Translations under genes and position numbers: made by a program
Assembly: GCA_964637515.1 (NCBI GenBank)
Contig: CAZWUI010000002.1
Coordinates: forward strand, 1 to 64,000
Direction: 5' to 3'
DNA length: 64,000 nt
From: RGIG4097 sp964637515
GTDB taxonomy: Bacteria > Bacillota > Clostridia > Christensenellales > CAG-917
Shown: positions 53,429 through 61,302 of the stretch, piece after piece
Position numbering within the stretch: position 1 is the first letter of the stretch
How the letters are laid out: each line of letters begins with the position of its first letter
Notes under the pieces: model-generated
What the model was told of the DNA's origin: nothing
Databases searched by the model: none
The model's input: the letters and a program-made list of their open reading frames with translations, nothing else

Positions 53429-53920
53429 ATGAAAATAAAATCGAAAACCAAAAAAGCAATCGTACTGTCAGTCATGGTAGTGCTGCTCATCGCGACGGGC
53501 GTGCTAAACTGGGCGCTCAACGAGCGACTTGACGGAGAACAGGCAAACGCAGACGGCGGTGTGACCGTCACCGAAACTTTCTTCGCATCATATCGGAGCG
53601 ACCGCGACGCAACTCGCGAATCTGAGTATCTCTATCTCGACGCGATAATCAAGTCCGAGGACGCAAGTGCGGAGAGCAAGGCGAGCGCAGAGCAGAAAAA
53701 ACTCGATATCGTCACCAAAATGGAAACCGAACTTGCCCTTGAAACTCTCGTCAAGGCAAAAGGTTTCGACGACGCTATCGTCGCAATCGGTGAAGACGGC
53801 GTGAACGTAGTGGTCGGGGCGGAGGAGTTGACTCCCGAACAAGCGACTCAAATTCTTTGTATAGTAACCGACGAAACCGATTTCAAGGCAACCGACGTGA
53901 AGATCATTCCTTATAACTAG
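53429..53920 (+). CDS. spoIIIAH: Stage III sporulation protein SpoIIIAH
   Basis: This 163-residue single-pass protein has a basic N-terminus, a helix at about residues 9-29 and a C-terminal YscJ/FliF-like domain. It normally meets SpoIIQ across the engulfment membranes; spoIIQ is not in this window. The start at ATG 53429 has GAGGAGGAG upstream. An earlier in-frame start inside spoIIIAG is rejected. A terminator closes the operon. Confidence 0.9.
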   Translation: MKIKSKTKKAIVLSVMVVLLIATGVLNWALNERLDGEQANADGGVTVTETFFASYRSDRDATRESEYLYLDAIIKSEDASAESKASAEQKKLDIVTKMETELALETLVKAKGFDDAIVAIGEDGVNVVVGAEELTPEQATQILCIVTDETDFKATDVKIIPYN

Positions 53921-53926
53921 AACGCA

Positions 53927-53955
53927 GGCGGGCAAGTAAATTGCCCGCCTTTTTT
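53927..53955 (+). terminator. Terminator of the spoIIIA operon
   Basis: GGCGGGCAA and TTGCCCGCC pair across GTAAA and are followed by six T. Confidence 0.93.
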
Positions 53956-53967
53956 CTCGTCAATATC

Positions 53968-53996
53968 TTGCTAATAATTTTCGCTTATGCTATAAT
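53968..53996 (+). promoter_or_regulatory. Sigma-A promoter giving a leaderless asp23 transcript
   Basis: TTGCTA (53968-53973), 17 bases, TATAAT (53991-53996). The ATG is at 54003, six bases after the -10, so the predicted start is the ATG itself. No ribosome site exists. Confidence 0.7.
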
Positions 53997-54002
53997 ACGC
54001 AT

Positions 54003-54326
54003 ATGGCAAAGGATACGAACAAGAAAATGTCCGTGTTTTCGGACGTAATCACCTCTCTCGCATACGACGCAGCGTCCGGCGTTGATGGTATTCAGGTGCT
54101 CGCAAAGGACGGGAAGAAATCTTTCCGCGGTTGCGGTGTGTCCGTCTACTTTCTCCCCAACGACAGAGTTACGATAGATTTGTTCGTCAATATCCAATTC
54201 GGCTATCTCGTCCCCGTGACCGTCGCAACGGTGCAGGAGAAAGTGAAAGCGGAAGTGGAAAATTCCACCAAATACCAAGTCCATTCCGTCAACGTACAAG
54301 TGGTTGACGTCATCTATCCGCAATGA
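54003..54326 (+). CDS. Asp23/Gls24 family protein (YqhY-like)
   Basis: This 107-residue Asp23-fold protein has VFSDVITSLAYDAASGVDGI at the N-terminus and VDLFVNIQFGY-like and VATVQEKVKAEVE blocks. YqhY homologues sit before nusB in Bacillus and Clostridia and influence acetyl-CoA carboxylase in Bacillus; accBC genes are not present here. The message appears leaderless. It overlaps nusB by four bases. Confidence 0.9.
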   Translation: MAKDTNKKMSVFSDVITSLAYDAASGVDGIQVLAKDGKKSFRGCGVSVYFLPNDRVTIDLFVNIQFGYLVPVTVATVQEKVKAEVENSTKYQVHSVNVQVVDVIYPQ

Positions 54327-54712
54327 GAAAAGTAGCAAGAGAAACAGCGTTCAAACTTATATTCGAATACACCTTCATTTCCGAGAAAGACGAAGATGCA
54401 CTTTCCCTTTTGGAATTTGCAGACGACCTCAGTGCAGACGACAAGGATTATATCCGTCGCGTATATCACGGAGTGACGGACAATTTCGACGGACTGAAAG
54501 AGAAGGTGTCGTCCTATCTTGAAAACTACCGCATCGAAAGATTGTATCGTCCCGACCTTGTCGCACTTCTTCTTGCGACCTACGAGTTGGAAATCGAAGA
54601 AGCGCCCGCAAAAGTCATAATCAATGAAGCGGTAGACCTTGCGAAACGCTACGGCACCGACAAATCGGGCAAATTCGTCAACGGAGTGCTTGCAAAAATG
54701 ATAAAAGCCTAG
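54323..54712 (+). CDS. nusB: Transcription antitermination factor NusB
   Basis: This 129-residue all-helical protein acts with NusE in rRNA antitermination. It starts RKVARETAFKLIFEY and ends with VINEAVDLAKRYGTDKSGKFVNGVL, both typical. Its stop codon is inside a Rho-independent terminator stem (54703-54728). Confidence 0.95.
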   Translation: MRKVARETAFKLIFEYTFISEKDEDALSLLEFADDLSADDKDYIRRVYHGVTDNFDGLKEKVSSYLENYRIERLYRPDLVALLLATYELEIEEAPAKVIINEAVDLAKRYGTDKSGKFVNGVLAKMIKA

Positions 54713-54728
54713 ATTTAGGCTTTTTTTT
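54703..54728 (+). terminator. Terminator overlapping the nusB stop codon
   Basis: AAAAGCCTA and TAGGCTTTT pair across a 4-base loop and are followed by T. The TAG stop of nusB (54710-54712) is within the stem, so a ribosome reaching the stop would melt the hairpin. xseA lies 86 bases beyond. Confidence 0.8.
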
Positions 54729-54798
54729 GACCTTAAAAATCACAAAAAACCTCAAAAAATCGTTATTAGTTGCAAAAAAGGAAGATTATCTGTCAAAA

Positions 54799-56004
54799 AT
54801 GGAACTTAAACCGTCGATTGTGCAAAATGCTATATCAGTAGGCGAGTTAAACGCCACGATTCACGCATGTATGGATGCGCCCATTTTCCAAGGGCTTGAA
54901 GTTTTCGGCGAGATTTCCAACTATAAACTCAGCGGCCCTCACGCCTATTTCGTGTTGAAGGATAAGGACGCTCAAATTTCTTGCGTGAAGTTTTACGCTT
55001 CCCGTGATTATCAACCCAAGGACGGCGAAAGCGTCATCGTCAAAGGCAAACTCGACTACTACGTAAAGGGCGGTCGTCTTTCCATTCAAGTGACGTCAAT
55101 CACTCCCGTCGGGCAAGGTCTATTGTTTTTGCAATTTGAAAAACTCAAAGCAAAACTCACCGCAGAAGGTCTTTTCGACGAAGCGCACAAAGTGCCTATC
55201 CCGAAATATGCGGACAACGTGCTTGTCGTCACGTCGAAAACCGGGGCGGTCATTCGCGATATAGTCACCACCATTCGTCGCAAAAATCCTAAACTCAATA
55301 TCGTCATTCGCGACGTCAGAGTGCAGGGGGACGGCGCAGGTCGTGAAATCGCAAGCGTGCTTGCAAGGGTGGATAAACTAGGTTACGACGTCATCGTGCT
55401 TGCAAGGGGCGGTGGCTCTCTTGAAGATTTGGCTCCGTTTTACGACGAAGAACTCGTTCGCGCGATTTACGCTATGAAGACTCCCATCGTTTCCGCAGTT
55501 GGACATGAAACTGACTTTTCGCTTGCGGATTTCGTCGCGGATATGCGCGCACCTACGCCTACCGCCGCAGGCGAACTCGTCGCATACGATTGGTATGAAC
55601 TCGTTCGCCGTGTGCGTGAAGATGCGTCAAGACTCGGTTTTCTCGTGCAAAAACAATTCGACAGAAAGACTATGCGTGCTCGTCTTGCGGTCACGAAACT
55701 TGCGCATTCTGCCGAAACGTTCTACACTCTCAACGCAAACCGTGTAAAAACTCTCGTCACAAGACTCGGCGCACTTGCGGAAAATAAGATCGCAAAATCA
55801 GAATTTAGACTTGAAAAGGCAATGACCGCTCTCGATAATTTGAGTCCGCTCAAAACCCTTAAACGCGGTTACTTCGCAGTGGAAAAGGACGGCGGTTACG
55901 TCACCGCTCTTTCCGCAGTCGAAATCGGTGATAAAATCAAAATCAGAAGTGCGGACGGATCCGCTCTCGCTGAAATCCTTTCTATCAATAAGGAGAAATT
56001 ATGA
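54799..56004 (+). CDS. xseA: Exodeoxyribonuclease VII large subunit
   Basis: This 401-residue protein has an N-terminal OB fold (ISVGELNATIH, FGEISNYKLSGPHAYFVLKD) and the catalytic core with VLARGGGSLEDLAPF and PIVSAVGHETDFSLADF. With XseB it degrades single-stranded DNA from both ends. The start is ATG 54799, because family proteins begin close to the OB fold. A TTG 24 codons upstream lies in the terminator tail. Confidence 0.95.
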   Translation: MELKPSIVQNAISVGELNATIHACMDAPIFQGLEVFGEISNYKLSGPHAYFVLKDKDAQISCVKFYASRDYQPKDGESVIVKGKLDYYVKGGRLSIQVTSITPVGQGLLFLQFEKLKAKLTAEGLFDEAHKVPIPKYADNVLVVTSKTGAVIRDIVTTIRRKNPKLNIVIRDVRVQGDGAGREIASVLARVDKLGYDVIVLARGGGSLEDLAPFYDEELVRAIYAMKTPIVSAVGHETDFSLADFVADMRAPTPTAAGELVAYDWYELVRRVREDASRLGFLVQKQFDRKTMRARLAVTKLAHSAETFYTLNANRVKTLVTRLGALAENKIAKSEFRLEKAMTALDNLSPLKTLKRGYFAVEKDGGYVTALSAVEIGDKIKIRSADGSALAEILSINKEKL

Positions 56005-56222
56005 ACGAAGAAATGAAAAAATTTGAACAGGCTCTCGCAGAACTTGAACTGCTTGTCAAAAAACTCGAAAACGACGTCCCCGTCGACGAGGCTACTAAGG
56101 CGTTTGAAGAGGGGATCAAACTCTCCAAGGTTTGCATGGACGACTTGAACGGTGAAAAGGGTAAACTCGAAATCCTTATGGACGACCTGAACAAACTCAC
56201 CGAAGAAATCAAAATCGACTAA
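56001..56222 (+). CDS. xseB: Exodeoxyribonuclease VII small subunit
   Basis: This 73-residue helical hairpin protein contains the usual FEQALAELELLVKKLE and ATKAFEEGIKL blocks. It overlaps xseA by four bases and ispA by one. Confidence 0.95.
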   Translation: MNEEMKKFEQALAELELLVKKLENDVPVDEATKAFEEGIKLSKVCMDDLNGEKGKLEILMDDLNKLTEEIKID

Positions 56223-57058
56223 TGGATTTGCAAGGGTTTATCGAAAAAGTCGCCGACACTCTGCGTAGAATTTTGACTGTTGACTACGCCGAAACGCAAA
56301 TCGAAGAAATGCGTGTGAAAAATCCGCTTTCCGACGGGCTTTACTATGCGGTCGGGGACGGCGGAAAGAGAATACGTCCGTCTGCGGTTTATCTCGGTGC
56401 GCTTGCATCGGGTAGGGAGTTTTCCGACGAAGAGGAAGAAAAACTCGTGCGTATCGCTTGTGCGGTCGAACTCATCCACTCATATTCTCTCGTGCACGAC
56501 GACTTGCCCGCTATGGACGATGATACTGTCCGTCGCGGTAAACCTGCGGTGCACGTCAAGTACGGGGAAGGAAACGGAATACTCATAGGCGATGAATTGC
56601 TGACTCTGTCTTCTCTCGTTATGCTCGAAGAAAAAAATCCGAACAGCGACTATGCGTGTGCGTGTCGCACGCTCGTGAAAGCCGCATCCGATATGGCGAT
56701 AGGACAGACGTATGACCTTGACGAAAACGACGACGACTTTTTGAGAACTTACGCTCTCAAAACGTCCGCATTGTTGTCCGCATCGTTCAAGGCGGGTGCA
56801 ATCATCACATGCGGTGAAAATTCCGCCGAAGCAAACGCTATGGGTGAATACGGTTTCCACGTGGGACAGGCATTTCAAATAGCCGACGACCTGCTCGAAA
56901 ACCATGAAGAGCGTTCGTACGTGAGTGCGGTGGGCAGAGAAGTCGGATTCGCCACTCTCAACGATGAAACTGAGAAAGCAATCCAATCCGTCCGTGGTTT
57001 GTGTAGTGCCGACACCCTTGAAAAATTTGCAAACGAATTGAAAAACAGAAAAAGATAA
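56222..57058 (+). CDS. ispA: Farnesyl/polyprenyl diphosphate synthase
   Basis: This 278-residue trans-prenyltransferase condenses isopentenyl diphosphate with allylic diphosphates. The first aspartate-rich motif is intact (VHDDLPAMDDD, near residue 83), and GGKRIRP is present. In the second motif, FQIADDLLEN, the last aspartate of DDxxD is glutamate. The usual next genes (dxs and others) are absent, and tRNA genes follow instead. Chain length is likely C15 from family and position. Confidence 0.92.
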   Translation: MDLQGFIEKVADTLRRILTVDYAETQIEEMRVKNPLSDGLYYAVGDGGKRIRPSAVYLGALASGREFSDEEEEKLVRIACAVELIHSYSLVHDDLPAMDDDTVRRGKPAVHVKYGEGNGILIGDELLTLSSLVMLEEKNPNSDYACACRTLVKAASDMAIGQTYDLDENDDDFLRTYALKTSALLSASFKAGAIITCGENSAEANAMGEYGFHVGQAFQIADDLLENHEERSYVSAVGREVGFATLNDETEKAIQSVRGLCSADTLEKFANELKNRKR

Positions 57059-57066
57059 AAAATCTG

Positions 57067-57095
57067 TTGCAAAATTTGCTTTTGTTTGATATAGT
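57067..57095 (+). promoter_or_regulatory. Promoter of the tRNA-Gly/tRNA-Cys unit
   Basis: TTGCAA (57067-57072), 17 bases, TATAGT (57090-57095), 19 bases before the tRNA-Gly gene. Confidence 0.75.
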
Positions 57096-57114
57096 ATTAA
57101 AGCGCACTTGTCGT

Positions 57115-57189
57115 GCGGGAGTGACTCAGTGGTAGAGTGTCACCTTGCCAAGGTGAAAGTCGCGGGTCCGAATCCCGTCTCCCGCTCCA
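57115..57189 (+). tRNA. tRNA-Gly (anticodon GCC)
   Basis: The cloverleaf is complete: acceptor GCGGGAG with CTCCCGC, D stem ACTC/GAGT, anticodon stem TCACC/GGTGA with loop TTGCCAA, and T stem GCGGG/CCCGT. The CCA end is encoded. Confidence 0.97.
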
Positions 57190-57319
57190 TAGGTAGCATG
57201 AAACAATAAATTCGTCCGATGTGAAATGAATTTCGATAGAAACTCATCGTACGGGATTTGCTTCACAAACGGATTGAATGAATTGTGTCTCGCTCCAAGT
57301 CGCAAAAGTGCGTACAAAC

Positions 57320-57393
57320 GGCACCATAGCCAAGTGGTAAGGCAAGGGTCTGCAAAATCCTCACCCCCAGTTCAAGTCTGGGTGGTGCCTCCA
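57320..57393 (+). tRNA. tRNA-Cys (anticodon GCA)
   Basis: Acceptor GGCACCA pairs with TGGTGCC. The anticodon loop is CTGCAAA and the T stem is CCCAG/CTGGG. CCA is encoded. A terminator follows directly. Confidence 0.97.
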
Positions 57394-57426
57394 AAAAATC
57401 CTGCATATAAAGTGCAGGATTTTTTA
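57394..57426 (+). terminator. Terminator after tRNA-Cys
   Basis: ATCCTGCA and TGCAGGAT pair across a 7-base loop, flanked by A and T runs. Confidence 0.9.
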
Positions 57427-57489
57427 CTTTTTCATTTCCTCTTCCTTCTTACCTCACCCGATTTTCGTATTGTGCAGGATTTTTGGGAA

Positions 57490-57555
57490 GTAATAGGGGA
57501 AAGGTAAGAGCCAATAGGCAGTTGATGCTTGAGGTAATGGGTAATAGGGGAAAGG
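57490..57555 (+). repeat. Two 15-bp direct repeats, 51 bases apart
   Basis: GTAATAGGGGAAAGG occurs at 57490-57504 and 57541-57555. The stretch 57427-57607 otherwise shows no gene. It is purine rich and may be decayed sequence. Confidence 0.5.
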
Positions 57556-57607
57556 GACGAGGTGTGGATAAAAGTTGAAGTTTGTTTGTTACGTGTAGGA
57601 ATAGTAA

Positions 57608-57636
57608 TTGCAATGCGGGGTGATGAGCGGTATAAT
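57608..57636 (+). promoter_or_regulatory. Sigma-A promoter before a tiny or broken gene
   Basis: TTGCAA (57608-57613), 17 bases, perfect TATAAT (57631-57636). Confidence 0.7.
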
Positions 57637-57668
57637 CGATGCAGAATAAAAGAGTGGAAGGAAGATTT

Positions 57669-57737
57669 ATGGCGGATAATACTGCAAAAAGCAAAATTAA
57701 TCAATAGACACCGTAGAATGCCTTTTGGCATTTTGTG
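57669..57737 (+). pseudogene. Tiny gene, apparently frameshifted
   Basis: A strong promoter and a GGAAGGA ribosome site lead to ATG 57669. The frame reads MADNTAKSKINQ and stops at 57705-57707. A different frame then continues from about 57701 as SIDTVECLLAFCDNCQIWF to a TAA, a plausible small cysteine-containing protein tail. The simplest reading is a short gene (about 30 residues) broken by a frameshift. The alternatives are a genuine 12-residue peptide, or chance. No family is recognised. Confidence 0.4.
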
Positions 57738-57763
57738 ATAATTGTCAAATTTGGTTCTAAATC

Positions 57764-57792
57764 TTGACAATGAAATGCGATTGTGCTAATTT
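57764..57792 (+). promoter_or_regulatory. Promoter of tRNA-Leu
   Basis: TTGACA (57764-57769), 17 bases, TAATTT (57787-57792), 24 bases before the tRNA. Confidence 0.65.
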
Positions 57793-57816
57793 ATTTTGCG
57801 AACTAATCATCTAATT

Positions 57817-57903
57817 GCCGGAATGGCGGAATAGGCAGACGCAAGGGACTTAAAATCCCTCGATAGCAATATCGTATCGGTTCGACCCCGATTTTCGGCA
57901 CCA
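57817..57903 (+). tRNA. tRNA-Leu (anticodon UAA)
   Basis: Acceptor GCCGGAA pairs with TTTCGGC. The anticodon stem is AGGGA/TCCCT with loop CTTAAAA, the long variable arm is GATAGCAATATCG, and CCA is encoded. The length and long variable arm are those of a class II tRNA. Confidence 0.97.
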
Positions 57904-57904
57904 C

Positions 57905-57934
57905 GAAAACACCTGTATGGGTGTTTTCTTTTTT
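57905..57934 (+). terminator. Terminator after tRNA-Leu
   Basis: GAAAACACC and GGTGTTTTC pair across a 6-base loop and are followed by T. Confidence 0.9.
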
Positions 57935-58065
57935 ACAACCGGGCGGAGTTGATAATTGTTAAATGACATTCGCTATTGACGAGTCGTTTATCACGGCGAA
58001 AAGCGAGAAACTGTCGCTAACGATACACGTGTTTAGAAAAATCGGGGGGCAATTTTAGATTTCTG

Positions 58066-58094
58066 TTGCAAAGCGCAGCGGATTATGCTAAACT
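58066..58094 (+). promoter_or_regulatory. Promoter of the EAL-like gene
   Basis: TTGCAA (58066-58071), 17 bases, TAAACT (58089-58094). The leader contains a perfect dyad GTGTATA-GCGCA-TATACAC (58105-58123) just after the predicted start. Confidence 0.6.
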
Positions 58095-58149
58095 TACTAT
58101 ATACGTGTATAGCGCATATACACATACGCGCGTTGCGCAGTGGAGGATT

Positions 58150-59916
58150 ATGCTTAGAACCGCATACGTAAAAAGAACCACCTACAAGCCGATTGACTTT
58201 TTCTTCCGCGGGGTAGCGGATGCAAAGACGAAAAAGGTTGTTTTCGTAGACGCTTTCCAAATACTTAACGACAGGTATCTCGGAAGAATGAGCGTATGCA
58301 ACTATTTCTTCATAGCGGAAAACTCCGTCCGCATCAACGAATTGAACGTTATTGCGCTTGACGAACTGACGAATTATCATCTCGTAATGCGCGCGAATTT
58401 CTTGATTCCCGAGAAGGTGACGTATAGTTTGCCTATCACGACTCGTTTTCTTGAGAACGAGAAAGAATTTGAGATATTGCTTTCGACGATCAAGGACAAC
58501 GGCTACAAGAAAGGCGACCTGATCATTTCATTCAACAGCAACACCATCATGAAGATTGACGACGAAGCGAAGAAACGTTACGATCGCTTGCGCCGACTCG
58601 GATACAAGACCTGCATTAACGGATTTGGTGAGGAGTTCAACTCACTTGACGTATTTGCGCGGTTCAATTTTGATTATTTACGTCTTGAAGCGCAGTATTT
58701 TGACAGCACTCAACCCAAGAAACGCATACTGAACATGCTTGTGAAGTATTGCGGAGCGAACAAAATCGGGCTTATTGTTGAAGGCGTAGACACCCCGGGA
58801 CAACTAAATAGGTTCAAACGCGAAGGCGTGAAACTCGTGACGGGCAAAGCGGTGTCCAAACTTTCCCGTTGGGTTACGAACGAATTTTTGGGACTTCCCG
58901 AACTGAAAGGAGAGAAAAAGGAAGCCTATCTCAAGAAACTCGACAAGGAAATCACCGCTCTTGAGAATAAGGAGCAGGCGGAATACGAAGAGATGATGCG
59001 CATTGCGCGTGAAAAGGCGAAAGCGGATGCGACGAGCGGCAAAGTCCGTCCGATAGCACCGAGACCCGAGCTTGTCAAATCTCCCTATCAAATCAGGCTC
59101 GAACAACAAAAAGAGAGAGCACGTCGTGCTGCGCTTGCAAGGGCAGAGAAATCGGCGGAGCACAAAGAAGAAGTCCGCTTGACGAGAGAAGAGTATCGAG
59201 AGCAACGACTTATCGAAGACGCAAGACACGATATGTTCGAGGGTGACGTGCAGAGCATACTTGCATTGGGCGCACACGCGGACGAGAAAGCGAAAACCGA
59301 AAGTGCGGACGAGAAAGAGAAGAAACCCGCAAAAGCGGAAACCAAGAAGAAAGAAACCGCAAAGAAAGAAGTTGAAGTCGCACCCGAAACGGTCGAACCC
59401 GTAGTCGAAGAAAAGGCGACTGCAAAAAAGAAATCCAAGAAGACGAAAGACGTCGTCGCGGACACCGACAAAGAGAACAAACTTCTCGGCGAGTTCAAGG
59501 GCGGTAGTCTTGACAAACAATTAGGATTCGGCAGCGGATTCGGTGGATTCGGCATCAATCTCTCTTTCAAGGACGAGGACGAAGAAGAAATCGTCGGTCA
59601 CTACAACGAGAAAGGTCAGTGGATCGATGAGGACGGATATATCTACAACGGCTACTTCGACGAAAAAGGCGAGTGGCACGACTATGAGACTTTCAACGCA
59701 AACGAAGAAGGTCACTACAACGACGACGGTCAGTGGGTGGATAAGGACGGCAAAGTCTACGACGGCTACTTTGACGAGAACGGCAGGTGGATTGACTACA
59801 CCTACGTGGACGACAACGGCAACACCGTATCCAACGGCTACTACGACGAGAAGATCAAAAAGTGGGTTCCGTACGGCTACTTCGATGAAGACGGCACGTG
59901 GAAACTGTATGAATAA
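58150..59916 (+). CDS. Degenerate EAL-like protein with C-terminal GYFDE repeats (588 aa)
   Basis: GGAGG precedes ATG 58150. Residues about 10-250 follow the EAL phosphodiesterase pattern (YKPIDFFFRG at the start, ending IVEGVDTPGQLNRF). The EAL triplet is not found, and the catalytic DDFG is INGFG near residue 157, so cyclic-di-GMP hydrolysis is unlikely and a binding or scaffold role is possible. A charged Ala/Lys/Glu region (about 260-455) and a Gly/Phe-rich patch follow. About 105 residues of acidic aromatic repeats close the protein, built from units like GHYNEKGQW and NGYFDEKGEWHDY. No signal peptide or membrane helix is seen. It is five bases upstream of the membrane protein gene at 59922. 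Confidence 0.8.
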   Translation: MLRTAYVKRTTYKPIDFFFRGVADAKTKKVVFVDAFQILNDRYLGRMSVCNYFFIAENSVRINELNVIALDELTNYHLVMRANFLIPEKVTYSLPITTRFLENEKEFEILLSTIKDNGYKKGDLIISFNSNTIMKIDDEAKKRYDRLRRLGYKTCINGFGEEFNSLDVFARFNFDYLRLEAQYFDSTQPKKRILNMLVKYCGANKIGLIVEGVDTPGQLNRFKREGVKLVTGKAVSKLSRWVTNEFLGLPELKGEKKEAYLKKLDKEITALENKEQAEYEEMMRIAREKAKADATSGKVRPIAPRPELVKSPYQIRLEQQKERARRAALARAEKSAEHKEEVRLTREEYREQRLIEDARHDMFEGDVQSILALGAHADEKAKTESADEKEKKPAKAETKKKETAKKEVEVAPETVEPVVEEKATAKKKSKKTKDVVADTDKENKLLGEFKGGSLDKQLGFGSGFGGFGINLSFKDEDEEEIVGHYNEKGQWIDEDGYIYNGYFDEKGEWHDYETFNANEEGHYNDDGQWVDKDGKVYDGYFDENGRWIDYTYVDDNGNTVSNGYYDEKIKKWVPYGYFDEDGTWKLYE

Positions 59917-59921
59917 TAGCA

Positions 59922-61145
59922 ATGGCAGACGAAGTGAACAACGAAATCAATTCCGACGTCAATGAATCCGTGGCGGACGTGGCGGAGAATACCGTGGAGA
60001 AGTCCGGCAATAAGGCGGAAAAGGCGGAGAAGCCCAAAAAAATCAAGGCTCACCGCATGACCAAGGAAGAAAAGGAAGCGGCACGTGAAGCGCAAAAGGA
60101 GAAATCCCGCCGACAAAAGGAATGGGAAGATAGCCTTGTCGCGAACAAGCGTGTCAAACGAGAAGAAACTCGGCGCAAATTCAAACGTGCGTTGATGGTT
60201 CTGCTCGTGTTTTCGCTTATCTTGACGTCGGTTGTTTACATCATGTTGCTTTTCATCGAAGAGAACAATATCCGTATCACCGCATCGTCGAAAAACGATA
60301 AGTCGATCGAGTTGTCCTTCGATCGTGACAACTGGTCGCCCTTCCTTGACGTGAAAGGTCCTGAAGATATGTGGAACGTGAGTTACGATCCGACCTACGA
60401 GCAGGGGGACGTGCTGACCTTGTCCGCTATCGAATCCAAACTCCGCGCCTATGCGGAAAATCCCGATCAAAATGCGATCAGCGGAAACCATTCTCGTAGC
60501 AATATCATCGAGTTCTGTTTCTTCTTGCGCAATAGCGGAAGTGAAAGAGTGCAATACAATGCCGAAATGCTCTTGTCATCCAACGACGAAGGTCTTGAAG
60601 ATGCTATCCGTGTCGCTTGGGGGGAAGGCTACTACGGCACCAATGCAGAACAACCCGACCGCGCTCAATACGACGTCAGATGCTATGCTGCTCCGTCGGA
60701 TAGAGAAGTGTTGAGTTTCAGTCAGATTGACGGCAAAGGCAACGTCTATGAACAGGGCGGTGTCGAGAAAATCGCATACCCCGCTTGGACGAGCGGTAAG
60801 TGGGACTCTGCCGCCAAAGCGCCTTGCACCACGGAACAACTCCAACAGTATGAACAAGGTCTTGTGTTGAACACCGTCACCGGAAATTATCAGGAAGTCA
60901 GCCTTCTCGACAAAAAAGGCGAACAGATTTACGATACCGCAAACGATTACCTTCTTGCCACCGGCTATCAAAACACGATACCGTTTGTCGGCAACGATTG
61001 CGTGTTCGACAACGTTTCCTACCTGAACGCAGGCGAAACACTTTGCGTCTACGTTGCGATATGGATCGAAGGCTCCGACTTTGATTGCGGTGACAATGCA
61101 ATTGACGGCTATGTCACGCTTTCGATCAACTTCACGGTGGAATAA
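59922..61145 (+). CDS. Single-pass membrane protein with TasA-like extracellular tail (407 aa)
   Basis: The first 85 residues are highly charged (Lys/Glu) and cytoplasmic. One helix (about residues 88-112, ALMVLLVFSLILTSVVYIML) anchors the protein, and about 290 residues lie outside. The C-terminal block IWIEGSDFDC followed by a YVTLSINFTVE strand matches the tail of the secreted protein at 61877 (IWVEGTDPEC), suggesting a shared domain. It lies in one transcript with the EAL-like gene. It could anchor or nucleate the secreted protein, which is inference. Confidence 0.75.
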   Translation: MADEVNNEINSDVNESVADVAENTVEKSGNKAEKAEKPKKIKAHRMTKEEKEAAREAQKEKSRRQKEWEDSLVANKRVKREETRRKFKRALMVLLVFSLILTSVVYIMLLFIEENNIRITASSKNDKSIELSFDRDNWSPFLDVKGPEDMWNVSYDPTYEQGDVLTLSAIESKLRAYAENPDQNAISGNHSRSNIIEFCFFLRNSGSERVQYNAEMLLSSNDEGLEDAIRVAWGEGYYGTNAEQPDRAQYDVRCYAAPSDREVLSFSQIDGKGNVYEQGGVEKIAYPAWTSGKWDSAAKAPCTTEQLQQYEQGLVLNTVTGNYQEVSLLDKKGEQIYDTANDYLLATGYQNTIPFVGNDCVFDNVSYLNAGETLCVYVAIWIEGSDFDCGDNAIDGYVTLSINFTVE

Positions 61146-61152
61146 GGTTACC

Positions 61153-61287
61153 GTCCCCGCAAGATTCCGTCGCTTGCTCGGAATGACATGGTGTGGCGGG
61201 GAGTGCCGTTAGGGTGTGGGTGATAGAGAAAGTTGATTGCAACTCAACTGTCATTGCGAGGAGCAATGCGACGCAGCAATCTCCGGG
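61153..61287. mobile_element. MITE-like element with terminal inverted repeats
   Basis: The left arm (61153-61188, with GATTCCGTCGCTTGCTCG then GAATGACA) is complemented by the right arm (61250-61287, with TGTCATTGCGAGGAGC and later GCAATCTC). About 60 bases lie between. This is the layout of the widespread small GTCATTGCGAG-type intergenic repeats. It encodes nothing and sits just after the 59922 gene, before its terminator. Confidence 0.7.
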
Positions 61288-61302
61288 AAAGAAACCGCTT
61301 AA

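Noticed and set aside
57427..57607. CRISPR array from the repeated GTAATAGGGGAAAGG
   Set aside because: There are only two copies, the unit is 15 bases, and there are no cas genes.
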